From positions 9,527,101 through 9,591,100 of the forward strand of contig NC_057792.1 in NCBI RefSeq assembly GCF_014905175.1: 64,000 nt of DNA, written 5' to 3'. This document shows positions 35,345 to 44,713 of the stretch, piece by piece (positions within the stretch are counted from its first letter, which is position 1; every line of letters starts with the position of its first letter). The stretch comes from Aphidius gifuensis (lineage: Eukaryota; Arthropoda; Insecta; Hymenoptera; Braconidae). The position numbers and the translations under genes are program-made. The notes under the pieces were generated by a model, which searched no databases, was not told the DNA's origin, and saw nothing but the letters and a program-made list of their open reading frames with translations.

Positions 35345-35870
35345 TGCAGAGTGCAGTTTGCTGCAGTTGACCACTATTCTACACGTCGTACGTCGGCTGA
35401 TATCGCACATCCCTACATGCACCTACATGTATCTGGGTGCTTCCTATTTAGTGCTTATTGCTTGAAGCCAAGAAGCCCAAGAAGACTAGAGACCTAATAG
35501 TCTTCTTGCTATTTGCTAATAGCCTACAGCCAAACACAGGCAAACATGTATATTTGAGCTTGAAGCCATGCAGTCCTGATATTAGCTTTATTATTGGATT
35601 CTGTGTGGAATCCAAAATAGTGTAGATATTCGAACAAAAAGATCAATACGGAATATCCAAGAATCGTAATTAAGTATGTTGTATTTTTTTCTCTGTTTCA
35701 ATAGAACGACTTGTTTTTTTTTTTGTTTCGTTGATTCTTCCATGTAATCACGGAAAAGTTATTATCATATTTTCTCTTAGCTGAATTTGACAGAAGCACA
35801 TCTTAGAAGTTAGGTTAGCTGATACAAAACAATCTTTAAACCCAGTAAGGCATTCTGTCTTGAGTCAGTG
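35345..35870 (+). promoter_or_regulatory. ago upstream region with a small palindrome
   Basis: Presumed promoter/5' UTR of ago. A 31-bp palindrome CAAGAAGACTAG...TAGTCTTCTTG lies at about 35480-35510; its end equals that of the 1.7-kb element at 48838, so it may be a collapsed relative, but no duplication flanks it. No splice model for upstream exons can be fixed. Confidence 0.45.
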
Positions 35871-38783
35871 ATGTCCTTACCTTCTTCTTCCTGCTCATCT
35901 ACGTCACTTTCAACCTCCTTATCTGCATCATCGCATTCAGTCTCCAGTTCCAAAGGTATCGACAATGACAAGCCTGGTGAAAGCAGTCCCAGCCCTGTAG
36001 GCTTTGAAAACGTACCGGGACCAAGCAATGAAGATAATGGCTGCCAAGTTACAAAAAAAGAACTTGAGCAATTTTCTCAAAAGATTGAAGGTGAAGATGA
36101 AACTAGTGCAGAAGAAAGTGAGGTACTGATTTATCAATTAACCAATCGTTCAGTGAAAAAAAGCATCAAATATAATAAATAAGAACTTTATATTATATAC
36201 TAAATTATTTTTTTACGTTGTAACGAGTTTTTCATTTTCCTACATTCACACGGAATGTTGCATAAAATGCATGTGTTTATAAAATTCATAACTGTACACT
36301 GAATTTACATTTTTTGTTTATTTTTCATCGAATTCGCAACTTTTCAATCAATAAAAATATGTATTTTACGTTCTTTAGGCCAGTGAAAATGGACTTTTCT
36401 GTGATGCCGAATGTGATGATCAGATTTTAGATGATTCGTCGTCGAATTCTGGTATTCAAGGGCCAATATTACATACTTGTGTACCTTTGAACGTTATTCA
36501 GCCCTTGAGAAAACGAAAAAGTGAGACAGAATTCATAAGTTTACCATGTAAGAAGTTGAACCCTGAAGATAAGGCAAATTCTAGCAGTGCTTTATCTAAG
36601 AAGTTTGATGAAAAAAGCAAACACGTGAGATTTGTCATACCAACGAGAGATAATCCTCCACCAGAAATGAATAATTGGCTTATTCAGTTTCAGGTAAATA
36701 AACATTCATTATATTGATAAGTAGTTGTGTAATTTCAAAATTAAATGTAAGTGTATTAAAATTTCCAGAGATGGTCTAATGCCGAAAGAATGCTCGCAAT
36801 TGATGAACTGATTGAAAGATGTGAACCAACGCAAGTTCGACACATGATGCAAGTCATTGAGCCACAATTTCAGCGAGACTTCATTTCTCTATTGCCCAAA
36901 GAACTGGCCTTATCGGTATTGGCATTTTTAGATCCTCGTGATCTTCTTCGTGCAGCCCAGACATGTAGAAATTGGCGATTTCTTGCTGATGATAACCTTC
37001 TGTGGAAAGATAAATGCCGATCAGCTGGGATCGACAATCTCAGAGATTTTCCAGCTACGAGACGTAAAGGTTGCCGGGGTTTTGGGAACTGTGGCTCTCC
37101 GTGGAAACAGGCATATATGAGACAGCACAATATCAAGATGAATTGGCGTACCAAGCCAATTAGACCACCAAAAGTGCTCAAAGGTCATGATGATCATGTG
37201 ATCACGTGTTTACAATTCTCGGGTAATAGAATAGTCAGTGGATCTGATGATAATACTCTGAAAGTCTGGTCAGCAATGACAGGGAAGGTAACATTCATTA
37301 ATAATAATGAAATTTGAAAAATTCATATTTTTCCTACCGTAGTTTTGACAAATATTTTGTTTATTTATTAATTTTGACTTACCTTTGAAACTCCTCTTGG
37401 CACGAAAGTGGTGCGATTCTATATAATGAAATCCGAGACGTGCCCAGATGATGTCGTTATATAGAGCTTCTCCTGTGCTCATAGTTCAATACTGGTCTTG
37501 CATTCTACGTTTTGAATACGTCAATTTTATATGCAATAAAATGTTTCAATCTTAATACATTAAAACATCTTAATACTTAAAACTACTAATTTATTGTTTT
37601 AGTGCTTAAAAACGTTGACTGGCCACACTGGAGGCGTTTGGTCATCTCAAATGGCTGGTACGACTATTATAAGTGGTAGTACTGACAGAACATTAAAAGT
37701 GTGGAACGCTGATTCAGGAAATTGCATCCACACACTTTATGGTCATACATCGACAGTCCGGTGCATGCATCTCCATGGTAACAAAGTTGTGAGTGGTAGC
37801 AGAGATGCCACACTTAGAGTATGGCAAGTTGACACGGGCGAGTGTTTGCATGTTCTCGTAGGACACTTGGCTGCTGTTAGATGCGTGCAATATGACGGAA
37901 AATTAGTCGTCAGTGGTGCCTATGATTACATGGTCAAGGTTTGGAATCCTGAACGAGAGGAATGTCTACATACACTTCAGGGACACACCAATCGTGTTTA
38001 TTCACTTCAAGTAATAATAATTTTCTTCGTCACGTTTTTTTATTACTACAAGCCCGATTCTCACGTACCAAGCTCGAGAATCAAGCCCCTGTATATTTTC
38101 AAAAATAAAAATCAAGTAGGATTTTTAATATGCAAATTTTTTTTGTAGTTTGATGGAATCCATGTTGTAAGCGGTTCGCTAGATACTAGTATAAGAGTCT
38201 GGGAAGTTGAAACTGGAGCTTGTCGTCATACTTTGATGGGCCATCAGTCTTTGACCTCTGGAATGGAGTTACGAAATAATATTTTAGTATCTGGTAATGC
38301 AGACTCGACCGTTAAAGTCTGGGACATTGTGAGTGGACATTGTCTTCAAACACTTTCAGGTCAAAATAAACACCAATCCGCCGTTACTTGCCTACAATTC
38401 AATAGTCACTTCGTCATTACATCGTCAGACGATGGTACTGTTAAGCTGTGGGATGTTAAGACTGGTATATTGTCATTTTTATTTATTTTCCCTGTTTTTT
38501 TTTATCAGTATAAATAAATTTCTATCGGTCGTTGTATTTATTATCGTCAGCTATTTGAATAATCAAATAATTTATTTGTATTTACTAGATATCTCATTTT
38601 TCATTTTTTATATTTACAGGAGACTTTATCAGAAACCTCGTTGCTCTTGAAAGTGGGGGGAGTGGTGGTGTCGTCTGGAGAATTCGAGCAAGTGATACGA
38701 AACTCGTTTGTGCAGTTGGTAGCCGCAATGGCACGGAGGAAACGAAATTACTCGTTCTTGACTTTGATGTTGAGTTTAAGTGA
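35871..38783 (+). CDS. ago: Archipelago / FBXW7-type F-box WD40 protein, 6 exons, 657 aa
   Basis: Substrate receptor of an SCF ubiquitin ligase that binds phosphodegrons of growth regulators (cyclin E, Myc, Notch in other animals). Exons: 35871-36122, 36379-36693, 36769-37287, 37603-38010, 38149-38464 and 38620-38783; 1974 nt, all GT/AG, in frame. The N-terminal third is Ser/acid-rich and disordered with a basic patch PLRKRKSE. The F-box is FISLLPKELALSVLAFLDPR to about LLWKDKC, followed by WD40 blades from GHDDHVITCLQFSG to the end. The three arginines that grip the phosphodegron in FBXW7 are present: STDRTLKVW, TSTVRCMHL and SRDATLRVW. Family members have several 5' exons giving nuclear and cytoplasmic forms; this model gives one form and its first exon may be an alternative one. 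Confidence 0.95.
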
Positions 38784-38897
38784 ATAGAATCTTTTGTTAA
38801 AATTAGATAAAGAAATATGAAAACTATATGAAAAGAAATTCTATAAACCAATGCTATGGTGGAGTCTCCGATTCTCTTACCTACGTAAAAAGATTAA

Positions 38898-38903
38898 AAT
38901 AAA
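38898..38903 (+). promoter_or_regulatory. Probable ago poly(A) signal
   Basis: AATAAA 115 bp past the stop codon. Confidence 0.5.
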
Positions 38904-40716
38904 TGACTTAATTCAAGACCACTCAGAGCTTAATCGCGGTACGGTCATAAATAACTTTTAAATATGTAAATAACAATCTAGGTAGCGTATAAAAAAATAA
39001 CATTTTACTTGTACATGTTTCATCAATGATTAAGGTCTAATTTGTGATAGATTTTTTTTTTCTTCGACTCACCGATGTTAACTTAAAGTATCTATAAGTA
39101 AACAAGTGAAAATTGTTTATTATTATTATTATTATTATTATTATTGAAATTTGGCGATAATATTGTTTGGCTAAAAGAAACATAAATAACAAAGACTGGA
39201 ATAAAATACCGAAAAGAAAAAAAAAAAAAAAAAAATTGAGCCTTTATAAGTAAAAACAAGAGACTCTAAAGCTACCGAGATGCCGAAAATTTCCACTGCG
39301 TTCATTAATAATGTGCTATTCGTCCGTAACTTTCAACACTCCCTTTGAGACATTCAGCAAAAAAATTTAGATGATAACAGTTGTTATGTAGAATCATTTG
39401 TGTCTTTTGGTCGATAAAAATTACTCCTACAGATATATTTAAGTATGGTATTTTTGTAACAATTTTTTTGTAGACATGGCCATTGCGCAATATTATAAAA
39501 ATGAAAAAAAAAACGCCAATAATTTACTTTGTATTATAGTAATCAAGGAATGAGTTTTCTTTACGAATTAGTAAAGAAAATGAAATTTTAATGCAGTGTT
39601 TAAAAAACCGTAATTTATTGACAAATCAATATAATAGTACTGTGAGCATTCAGTGATAAGAAATAATGATTAGGCTTGTCAATCAAAGAAAGACAAAATT
39701 CGACAATTTCTAACATATGTGGATAAATGATCCAGAGGTCACTGTAACACTACAATTAGAGCAAAAAAAAGTTCAAAATTCGTATCTGGTTGTCTAAAGA
39801 GTAATTGAACCGAAATTATGAGTTCTACATGGGTCTGTATTTCTTGATTAACTATTGGGGCTTTACAAGTAAAATCACGGAGCGATTCTCCTCAATCATT
39901 GTTGTTAGGACAAGTAATAAGATCCCCCTCTCTGCCGGAGTTTAGCATGCCATTTTTCGTGAAGGTTTGATGTAAGACCAAGCCAAAATTTTTTTTGTTT
40001 TTAAATTCTAAATCTAAAATTTGTGATACCAAAATACAACTTTTTGTTATAAAGTGACAAAAAAGGGCATGCTTAACCCACTCAACAAAGGAGTGAAAAA
40101 GAGGAACAAAAAAAAATCAATTACAAAAATCGGTATATGAATATTTAAAATCATAATTGAGAATCTAAATCACAATGATCGGTATAAATACAATATACGA
40201 TAGAATCAAAAAACTGCCCCTTGAGTGCTCTTATAGTAGGCACATTGACCGAAGGTTTTGCTGCTTTATCGAGTTTACGAATTGAGAGAAAAGCCATGCA
40301 AGAAAAAAGTTTCATAATTAAACGAAATCTAAATTATAATTGACATTCTATTTGTATTACATATTGCTCAATAATTTATATTACTATAATAGTTTTTTAT
40401 TTAAAAAAAAAAAAAAAAATATTGTGACACTTGTAATACGCCAATACAAATTAATTCTGTTTTTCTATGGAGTTGTGAACTGATTACAGTTACTTGTTTT
40501 TTAACCAATTTCGAAGCTTGTTTATTGCTTAATAGAGATATTAATATCGAAAAATTACAATACTTTTTTAAATAACGAATATTTAATAAACGAAATATTT
40601 TAATTTTCCAGTTTACATTTAAAAAATTCTTTATATTCTTTAATTAGTGAAAAGTTTATCTGATTGTGGTGAGAAAATTGTGAGTTAAGGACATTCAACG
40701 AGTAAAAAGACTACGT
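38904..40716. other. Intergenic DNA, ago to DPH4
   Basis: No gene seen. A (TTA)n microsatellite lies at about 39117-39146 and A-runs at 39217-39234 and 40405-40418. No mobile-element ends recognised; unlike most intergenic DNA here this interval looks free of young insertions. Minus-strand AATAAA (plus 40521-40526) may serve DPH4. Confidence 0.55.
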
Positions 40717-41130
40717 CTAATTCTTCTCCACGGCAATAAAAAATGTGCACGCTTGGCACCCAATGTAAAGTACCTTTTCCTCATTTAGATCATTTGCATT
40801 TACTAAATAATTGCTTCCACAACGACATGGGAAACTCATCAATTCATTTTCATTCATTTTCATATTATTCAGTTTGATGCGTTCTGAAATAAGGATAGTT
40901 TCAGATTCTAAATCAGTTTGCCTGCATTCTGCATCATATTTTCGTTTCGTCTTGGAATCTCCCAAAATTCTCCAAGCTTCTTCAATTTTTAAAAACTCAT
41001 CCGTCAATGTACCATGTATATTTTTATCAGGATGATACAGCAGCGCTTTTTGTTTATATGCTCGTTTTATTTCAGAGTAAGAAGAGTCTCTAGAACATCC
41101 TAGTACATCGTATAATTGGTATTCGTTCAT
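40717..41130 (-). CDS. DPH4 / DNAJC24 diphthamide J-protein, 137 aa
   Basis: J-domain protein with a CSL-type zinc finger, needed for the first step of diphthamide synthesis on translation elongation factor 2, where it feeds electrons or iron to the DPH1-DPH2 complex and can stimulate Hsp70. One exon, ATG to stop. J domain at residues 3-66 has YDVLGCSRDSSYSEIKRAY and the essential HPD in LLYHPDKN. The C-terminal DPH-type finger shows FPCRCG and IGCQACTFF, giving CxC and CxxC zinc ligands. Length fits the family (about 150 aa). No intron and no break. Confidence 0.93.
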   Translation of the reverse strand: MNEYQLYDVLGCSRDSSYSEIKRAYKQKALLYHPDKNIHGTLTDEFLKIEEAWRILGDSKTKRKYDAECRQTDLESETILISERIKLNNMKMNENELMSFPCRCGSNYLVNANDLNEEKVLYIGCQACTFFIAVEKN

Positions 41131-41423
41131 ATTTAAGTCATTATGAGCTAGTTTTTGGTTATGCTATAAGCTGGGAATTAATCTGTAAAATAAGAGAGGA
41201 TATATTGTATATATGTACCTATATGATATATAATTTATAAAAAATAGATGATGAGTAAATTAAACAGAGCATTGGAGATTAAAAAATTTGAAATAGACTT
41301 ACCTTTTCAGTTTAAATATTACCTTATTAATTATTTCAACAAGACGAATTTCGGGTCGAAAGCCTGTCGATTCAGTGACAAAATATCTCGGTAATAATAA
41401 CCGAATCAATTACCGATGAATGG
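41131..41423. promoter_or_regulatory. DPH4 upstream region
   Basis: Presumed promoter and 5' UTR on the minus strand. CTCGGTAATAATAACC (41388-41403) resembles the inner motifs of the adjoining hAT element. No firm signal. Confidence 0.4.
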
Positions 41424-41431
41424 TCTGAGGC

Positions 41432-42308
41432 TAGAGATCTGAGCCGATACGGTCCCGTATTTAATACGGTAATAAATATCGTATTAATACCGAGCGCCAA
41501 ATACGATACAGATACCGAAATACCGATGTTCCCATGTAAAAATACGGTATCTGTCATTTGATACTAAAATACATCTCTCTAGATGTAAAAATACGGTATC
41601 AATACGGTATCAAAAATTTGTACATCTTGGCGCTAGTGGGCAGTAGCGCATGGCATCAGCTAGAGTGGGTATAAGCACTTATACCCACTCTAGCATCAGC
41701 CACTTTGGAAACAATTATTATTATTTATTTTTTTTTTGTTGATGAAAAAAAACCCAAAGAAATAGGATAAATGATACAATATAGGTAATAACTTAATTAA
41801 ATAATTTATAAATATAATTGTTTATAAATTACACTAGTAATTTTTATTATAAAATTTATTCGTATATTTGATTAATTTTAGGACACTGAATTATTTAATT
41901 TCCAATAATTAAATCTAAATTAAAAATATACTGTGGCATAAGCAAACGAGGTTAGTTTATTTTTTTTTTGTCTGTTTATTGTCTGTAAATAATTATGTTA
42001 TTAATTTTAATAATTAATTATTTAGACTTGATAATTAAATAATTAATTCGCTTCATTTATTTTGATACTAAAAATGTTTGAAGTTCGGTACACAAAAGAT
42101 GGCGGACAACAACTTTTGATACCGTATTTTTTACATCTATAGGGGTGTATTTGGTATTAATACGGTATCGTATTAAAAATTCAGTTTGATACCGTATTTT
42201 AACATACAGAACACCCATTTGGTATTAAATACGGTGATACCGTATCAATACCGTATTAAATACCGTATTAATACCGAAAAAAAAAATACCGGTATTTTTA
42301 CATCTCTA
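41432..42308. mobile_element. hAT element with ATACGGTAT subterminal repeats, exact 8-bp duplication
   Basis: 877 bp, ends TAGAGATCTGAG and TTTTTACATCTCTA, exact TCTGAGGC at 41424-41431 and 42309-42316. About a dozen AATACGGTATC variants lie in both orientations within about 200 bp of each end, presumably transposase binding sites. No coding sequence. The 32-bp insertion at 41661-41692 lies inside. Confidence 0.9.
41661..41692. mobile_element. 32-bp minimal hAT-type insertion, exact 8-bp duplication
   Basis: TAGAGTGGGTATAAGC followed directly by ACTTATACCCACTCTA: two inverted ends with no interior. GCATCAGC stands on both sides (41653-41660 and 41693-41700). The same 16-bp end is found singly at 33006-33021, 47424 and 47852, where it borders longer sequence. 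Confidence 0.85.
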
Positions 42309-42337
42309 TCTGAGGCTTGACAGCGTTTTGACTCCAG

Positions 42338-42508
42338 CACCCGTATTCAGAGGATGTTCTCATTAGGGCGTTTTTTTTCCGATGGTGGCGTTTGTGAAGC
42401 TTTTCTATGTGAAAATAAGTGAAATCTATATAAAAAAAATTTTGTCAAGCGCCATCAGCGGAAAAAAAAAGCCCTAATGAGAACAATTTTGCCCCGTGAA
42501 TACGGGTG
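42338..42508. mobile_element. Foldback MITE, type C, CAG duplication
   Basis: 171 bp; exact CAG on both sides. A small internal repeat (AAAATAAGTGAAATC) makes it longer than its relatives. Confidence 0.85.
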
Positions 42509-42970
42509 CAGTAGAAATTCGAATCATGTCAACCTAACCTTTCTACCCTGTATAATTTAAACTTTTATTTAATATTAAATAAATATACTAGTCAAGGTTT
42601 TTTTCAGTTCAAGTTGTTGTCATTATAATCTTATATTTATTTTATATTTTTCCAATTTATTTTGATTATCCGGCGCTTGTGAATTACGTTTTATATATGC
42701 TGTCGAATGGCTGTCAAATCGCTGTCAACTGAGTGAAAGGGTGCATTCCTTCAATAAAAAATTTCTTTTCGCTCTGCAATTTCGCCTGTAATACCGACTA
42801 AAAACTAGAAACAGAAACAACGACAAAAGTGATAGAATCCTCTATGTAATTGTCCAGACTTTGAACATTTACGGTAATATCCTGTACAACCTATGTGACA
42901 ATAACAAGCAATTACAACAAGTAAATTCTTTTTTTATTTCAGTTTGACATAAATATTGAACAGTCATTCA
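42509..42970. other. Unassigned interval with a shared repeat end
   Basis: GTGCATTCCTTCAATAAAAA followed by CTCTGCAATTTCGCCTGTAA (42741-42797) recurs at 63.21-63.26 kb and inverted at 43.57-43.64 kb, so it marks an unidentified interspersed repeat. No gene. Confidence 0.5.
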
Positions 42971-43478
42971 GGGGGACGTTCCAAAAAATCATTCGGAAAC
43001 CCGCAGTCCAATTCACAGGGCAAATTTTTTACAATTTAGGGCTTTTTTTTGCCGGTGATGGCGCTTGTCAAATTTTTTTTATATAGATTTCACATACAAA
43101 AGCTCTACAAGCGCTGCCAGTAGAGAAAAAAAGCCCTAAATTGTAATGCCCTGTGAAATGTGAATTGGACTGCCGGAAGGTCAAGATTGTGATCATAGAA
43201 AATTTTTGATATTTTGTTGTGGTAGACATGATTTTTTGTTCATGTATTTTTATAGGCACAAAACAATAAATTATTATTATTTAATTATTAATAATAATTA
43301 TAAAAATACTTTTCACAACTGTAATAAGTAACAAAAGTAAATGGCATATGCAATATGGCTGTTTTTGTTGCTTACAATATCTACAGTAACCTCTAGTTAC
43401 TTTTAAGTTTATTTTATCACTCTATTTTTTCATCTACTGCGCCGGTCCGGGTTTCCGAGTGATTTTTGGAACGTCCCC
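42971..43478. mobile_element. MITE family F with type A element inside
   Basis: Ends GGGGGACGTTCC and complement. After removing the foldback element 43004-43172 the F copy is about 340 bp. Confidence 0.75.
43004..43172. mobile_element. Foldback MITE, type A, CCG duplication with empty site
   Basis: 169 bp with a short internal AATGTG duplication near its right end. Uninterrupted F at 22.3 kb reads GAAACCCGGAAG; here CCG is on both sides of the element. Confidence 0.9.
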
Positions 43479-44021
43479 TGGATAATTTTTCCAATAATTG
43501 AAAGCCAAAAAAAATAATGTCATGCGCTAGTACTGCCACTACAAAAAACAGCTTTTTCTTATAAAATTTTGGTCGGTATTACAGGGCGAAATTGTAGAGC
43601 GAAAAAAAAAATTTTATTAAAGGAATGTACCCATAATATTAATTTCTCGTATGATGTTTTAATTCTAATAAAACTTTTTATACACGTTGATGAATTTTTT
43701 TTTCCGTGTAATGAAAAAAAACAGTTTGACAGCTGTGTACAGTGGTGCGAGTTTAATATGGTTTCATAAATCATTTAGTTCACCTTATGAAAAAAGAGGG
43801 CACTTTCAACTATCATACACTTTATGTAGTATCATACGTATGATTGTATGATACTCCGAAAATCGTTGAATTACCCATCACTGTTACCTGCTCAACACTT
43901 TTTTTGCAGTGGACACTTTTTTTGACCGACGAAAATAAAATACACATTCGCTTTGTAAATTGAAGTGAAAGTGATAACTAAAATTAACGGTATCCAATCA
44001 TATTTTTAAAAAGCATTCAAA
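43479..44021. other. Repeat ends and TRAPPC6 upstream region
   Basis: 43550-43640 shares the GGTCGGTATTACAGGGCGAA repeat with 63.2 kb; 43790-43883 is a hAT-type terminus ending ATTACCCATCACTG. From about 43884 to the ATG at 44022 is the likely promoter and 5' UTR of TRAPPC6. Confidence 0.5.
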
Positions 44022-44620
44022 ATGAAACAACAATCAAACGAAACAAAGTTTTTTTTTGGTAGTTTTGGTGAGGCTGATGAATGTCTGTTCGACTATTTAC
44101 ATGCAGAGGTGGTTAACTACGTTATTGGCCAAAACTCCATCGTTAAAGTAACCCGAAGCTAAACTAACTAAATGAAAAATAAAATATTCAAATAAAATAA
44201 AAGATTTTTATGATAACATTCTAGGATGGTGATGAAGATATATCAAAACTTGAATGGATGGGATTCGCAGTTGGTTACCGTGTGATCGAACGTCTCACTA
44301 GAGAATGGGTTCGTTTTAAAGACGAACTTGATATGATTAAATTCATCTGCACTGATTTTTGGTCAAGTTTGTACCAAAAACAAATTGACAATTTAAAAAC
44401 TAACCACCACGGTACATACGTTCTCCAGGACAATGCATTTAGGTTGCTCTCAAATATCAGTGGAAATGAGCAATATCTCAAAGAAAGCCCACGGTTACTT
44501 GCATTTACCTGTGGATTATTACGCGGTAGTTTAGCTAATCTTGGCATTGTTAGTGTTGTAAAAGCTGAAATATCATGTCTCCCAAGTTGTAAATTTCACG
44601 TTGAAGTCCAGAGAGTATGA
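44022..44620 (+). CDS. TRAPP complex subunit 6 (TRAPPC6-like), 2 exons, 173 aa
   Basis: Bet3-family subunit of the TRAPP vesicle-tethering complex, which acts as exchange factor for Rab1/Rab11-type GTPases between ER and Golgi. Exons 44022-44147 and 44225-44620, GT/AG, in frame. Exon 2 carries the family core: MGFAVGYRVIERLT, RFKDELDMIKFICTDFW, QIDNLKTNHHGTYVLQDN, FRLL and LLAFTCGLLRGSLANLGI, ending with CKFHVEVQ. Exon 1 adds the first helix (CLFDYLHAEVVNYVIGQN) preceded by about 16 residues not seen in vertebrate TRAPPC6; the ATG at 44022 is the only one upstream in frame. Whether it is 6A or 6B cannot be decided, as insects usually have a single gene. Confidence 0.92.
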
Positions 44621-44649
44621 AGCTTATAGTATAATTAATTAATATCAAT

Positions 44650-44687
44650 AATAAATGAAAAGGATAGTGAATTGATTTTATTTTATT
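44650..44687. promoter_or_regulatory. Crossing poly(A) signals of TRAPPC6 and CBS
   Basis: AATAAA on plus at 44650-44655 for TRAPPC6; AATAAA on minus at 44677-44682 and 44682-44687 for CBS. With normal cleavage 10-30 nt downstream, the two mRNAs would overlap at their 3' ends. Confidence 0.65.
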
Positions 44688-44713
44688 CAAAATTTCAATC
44701 AAAATATTTGTTA

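Noticed and set aside
35480..35510. A second minimal transposon upstream of ago (CAAGAAGACTAG palindrome)
   Set aside because: Palindromic and sharing an end with the 48838 element, but no target duplication flanks it.
38594..38851. Minus-strand open frame opposite the last ago exon
   Set aside because: Shadow of the ago coding sequence on the opposite strand.
39117..39146. (TTA)n run as a regulatory element
   Set aside because: Ordinary microsatellite past the ago poly(A) signal.
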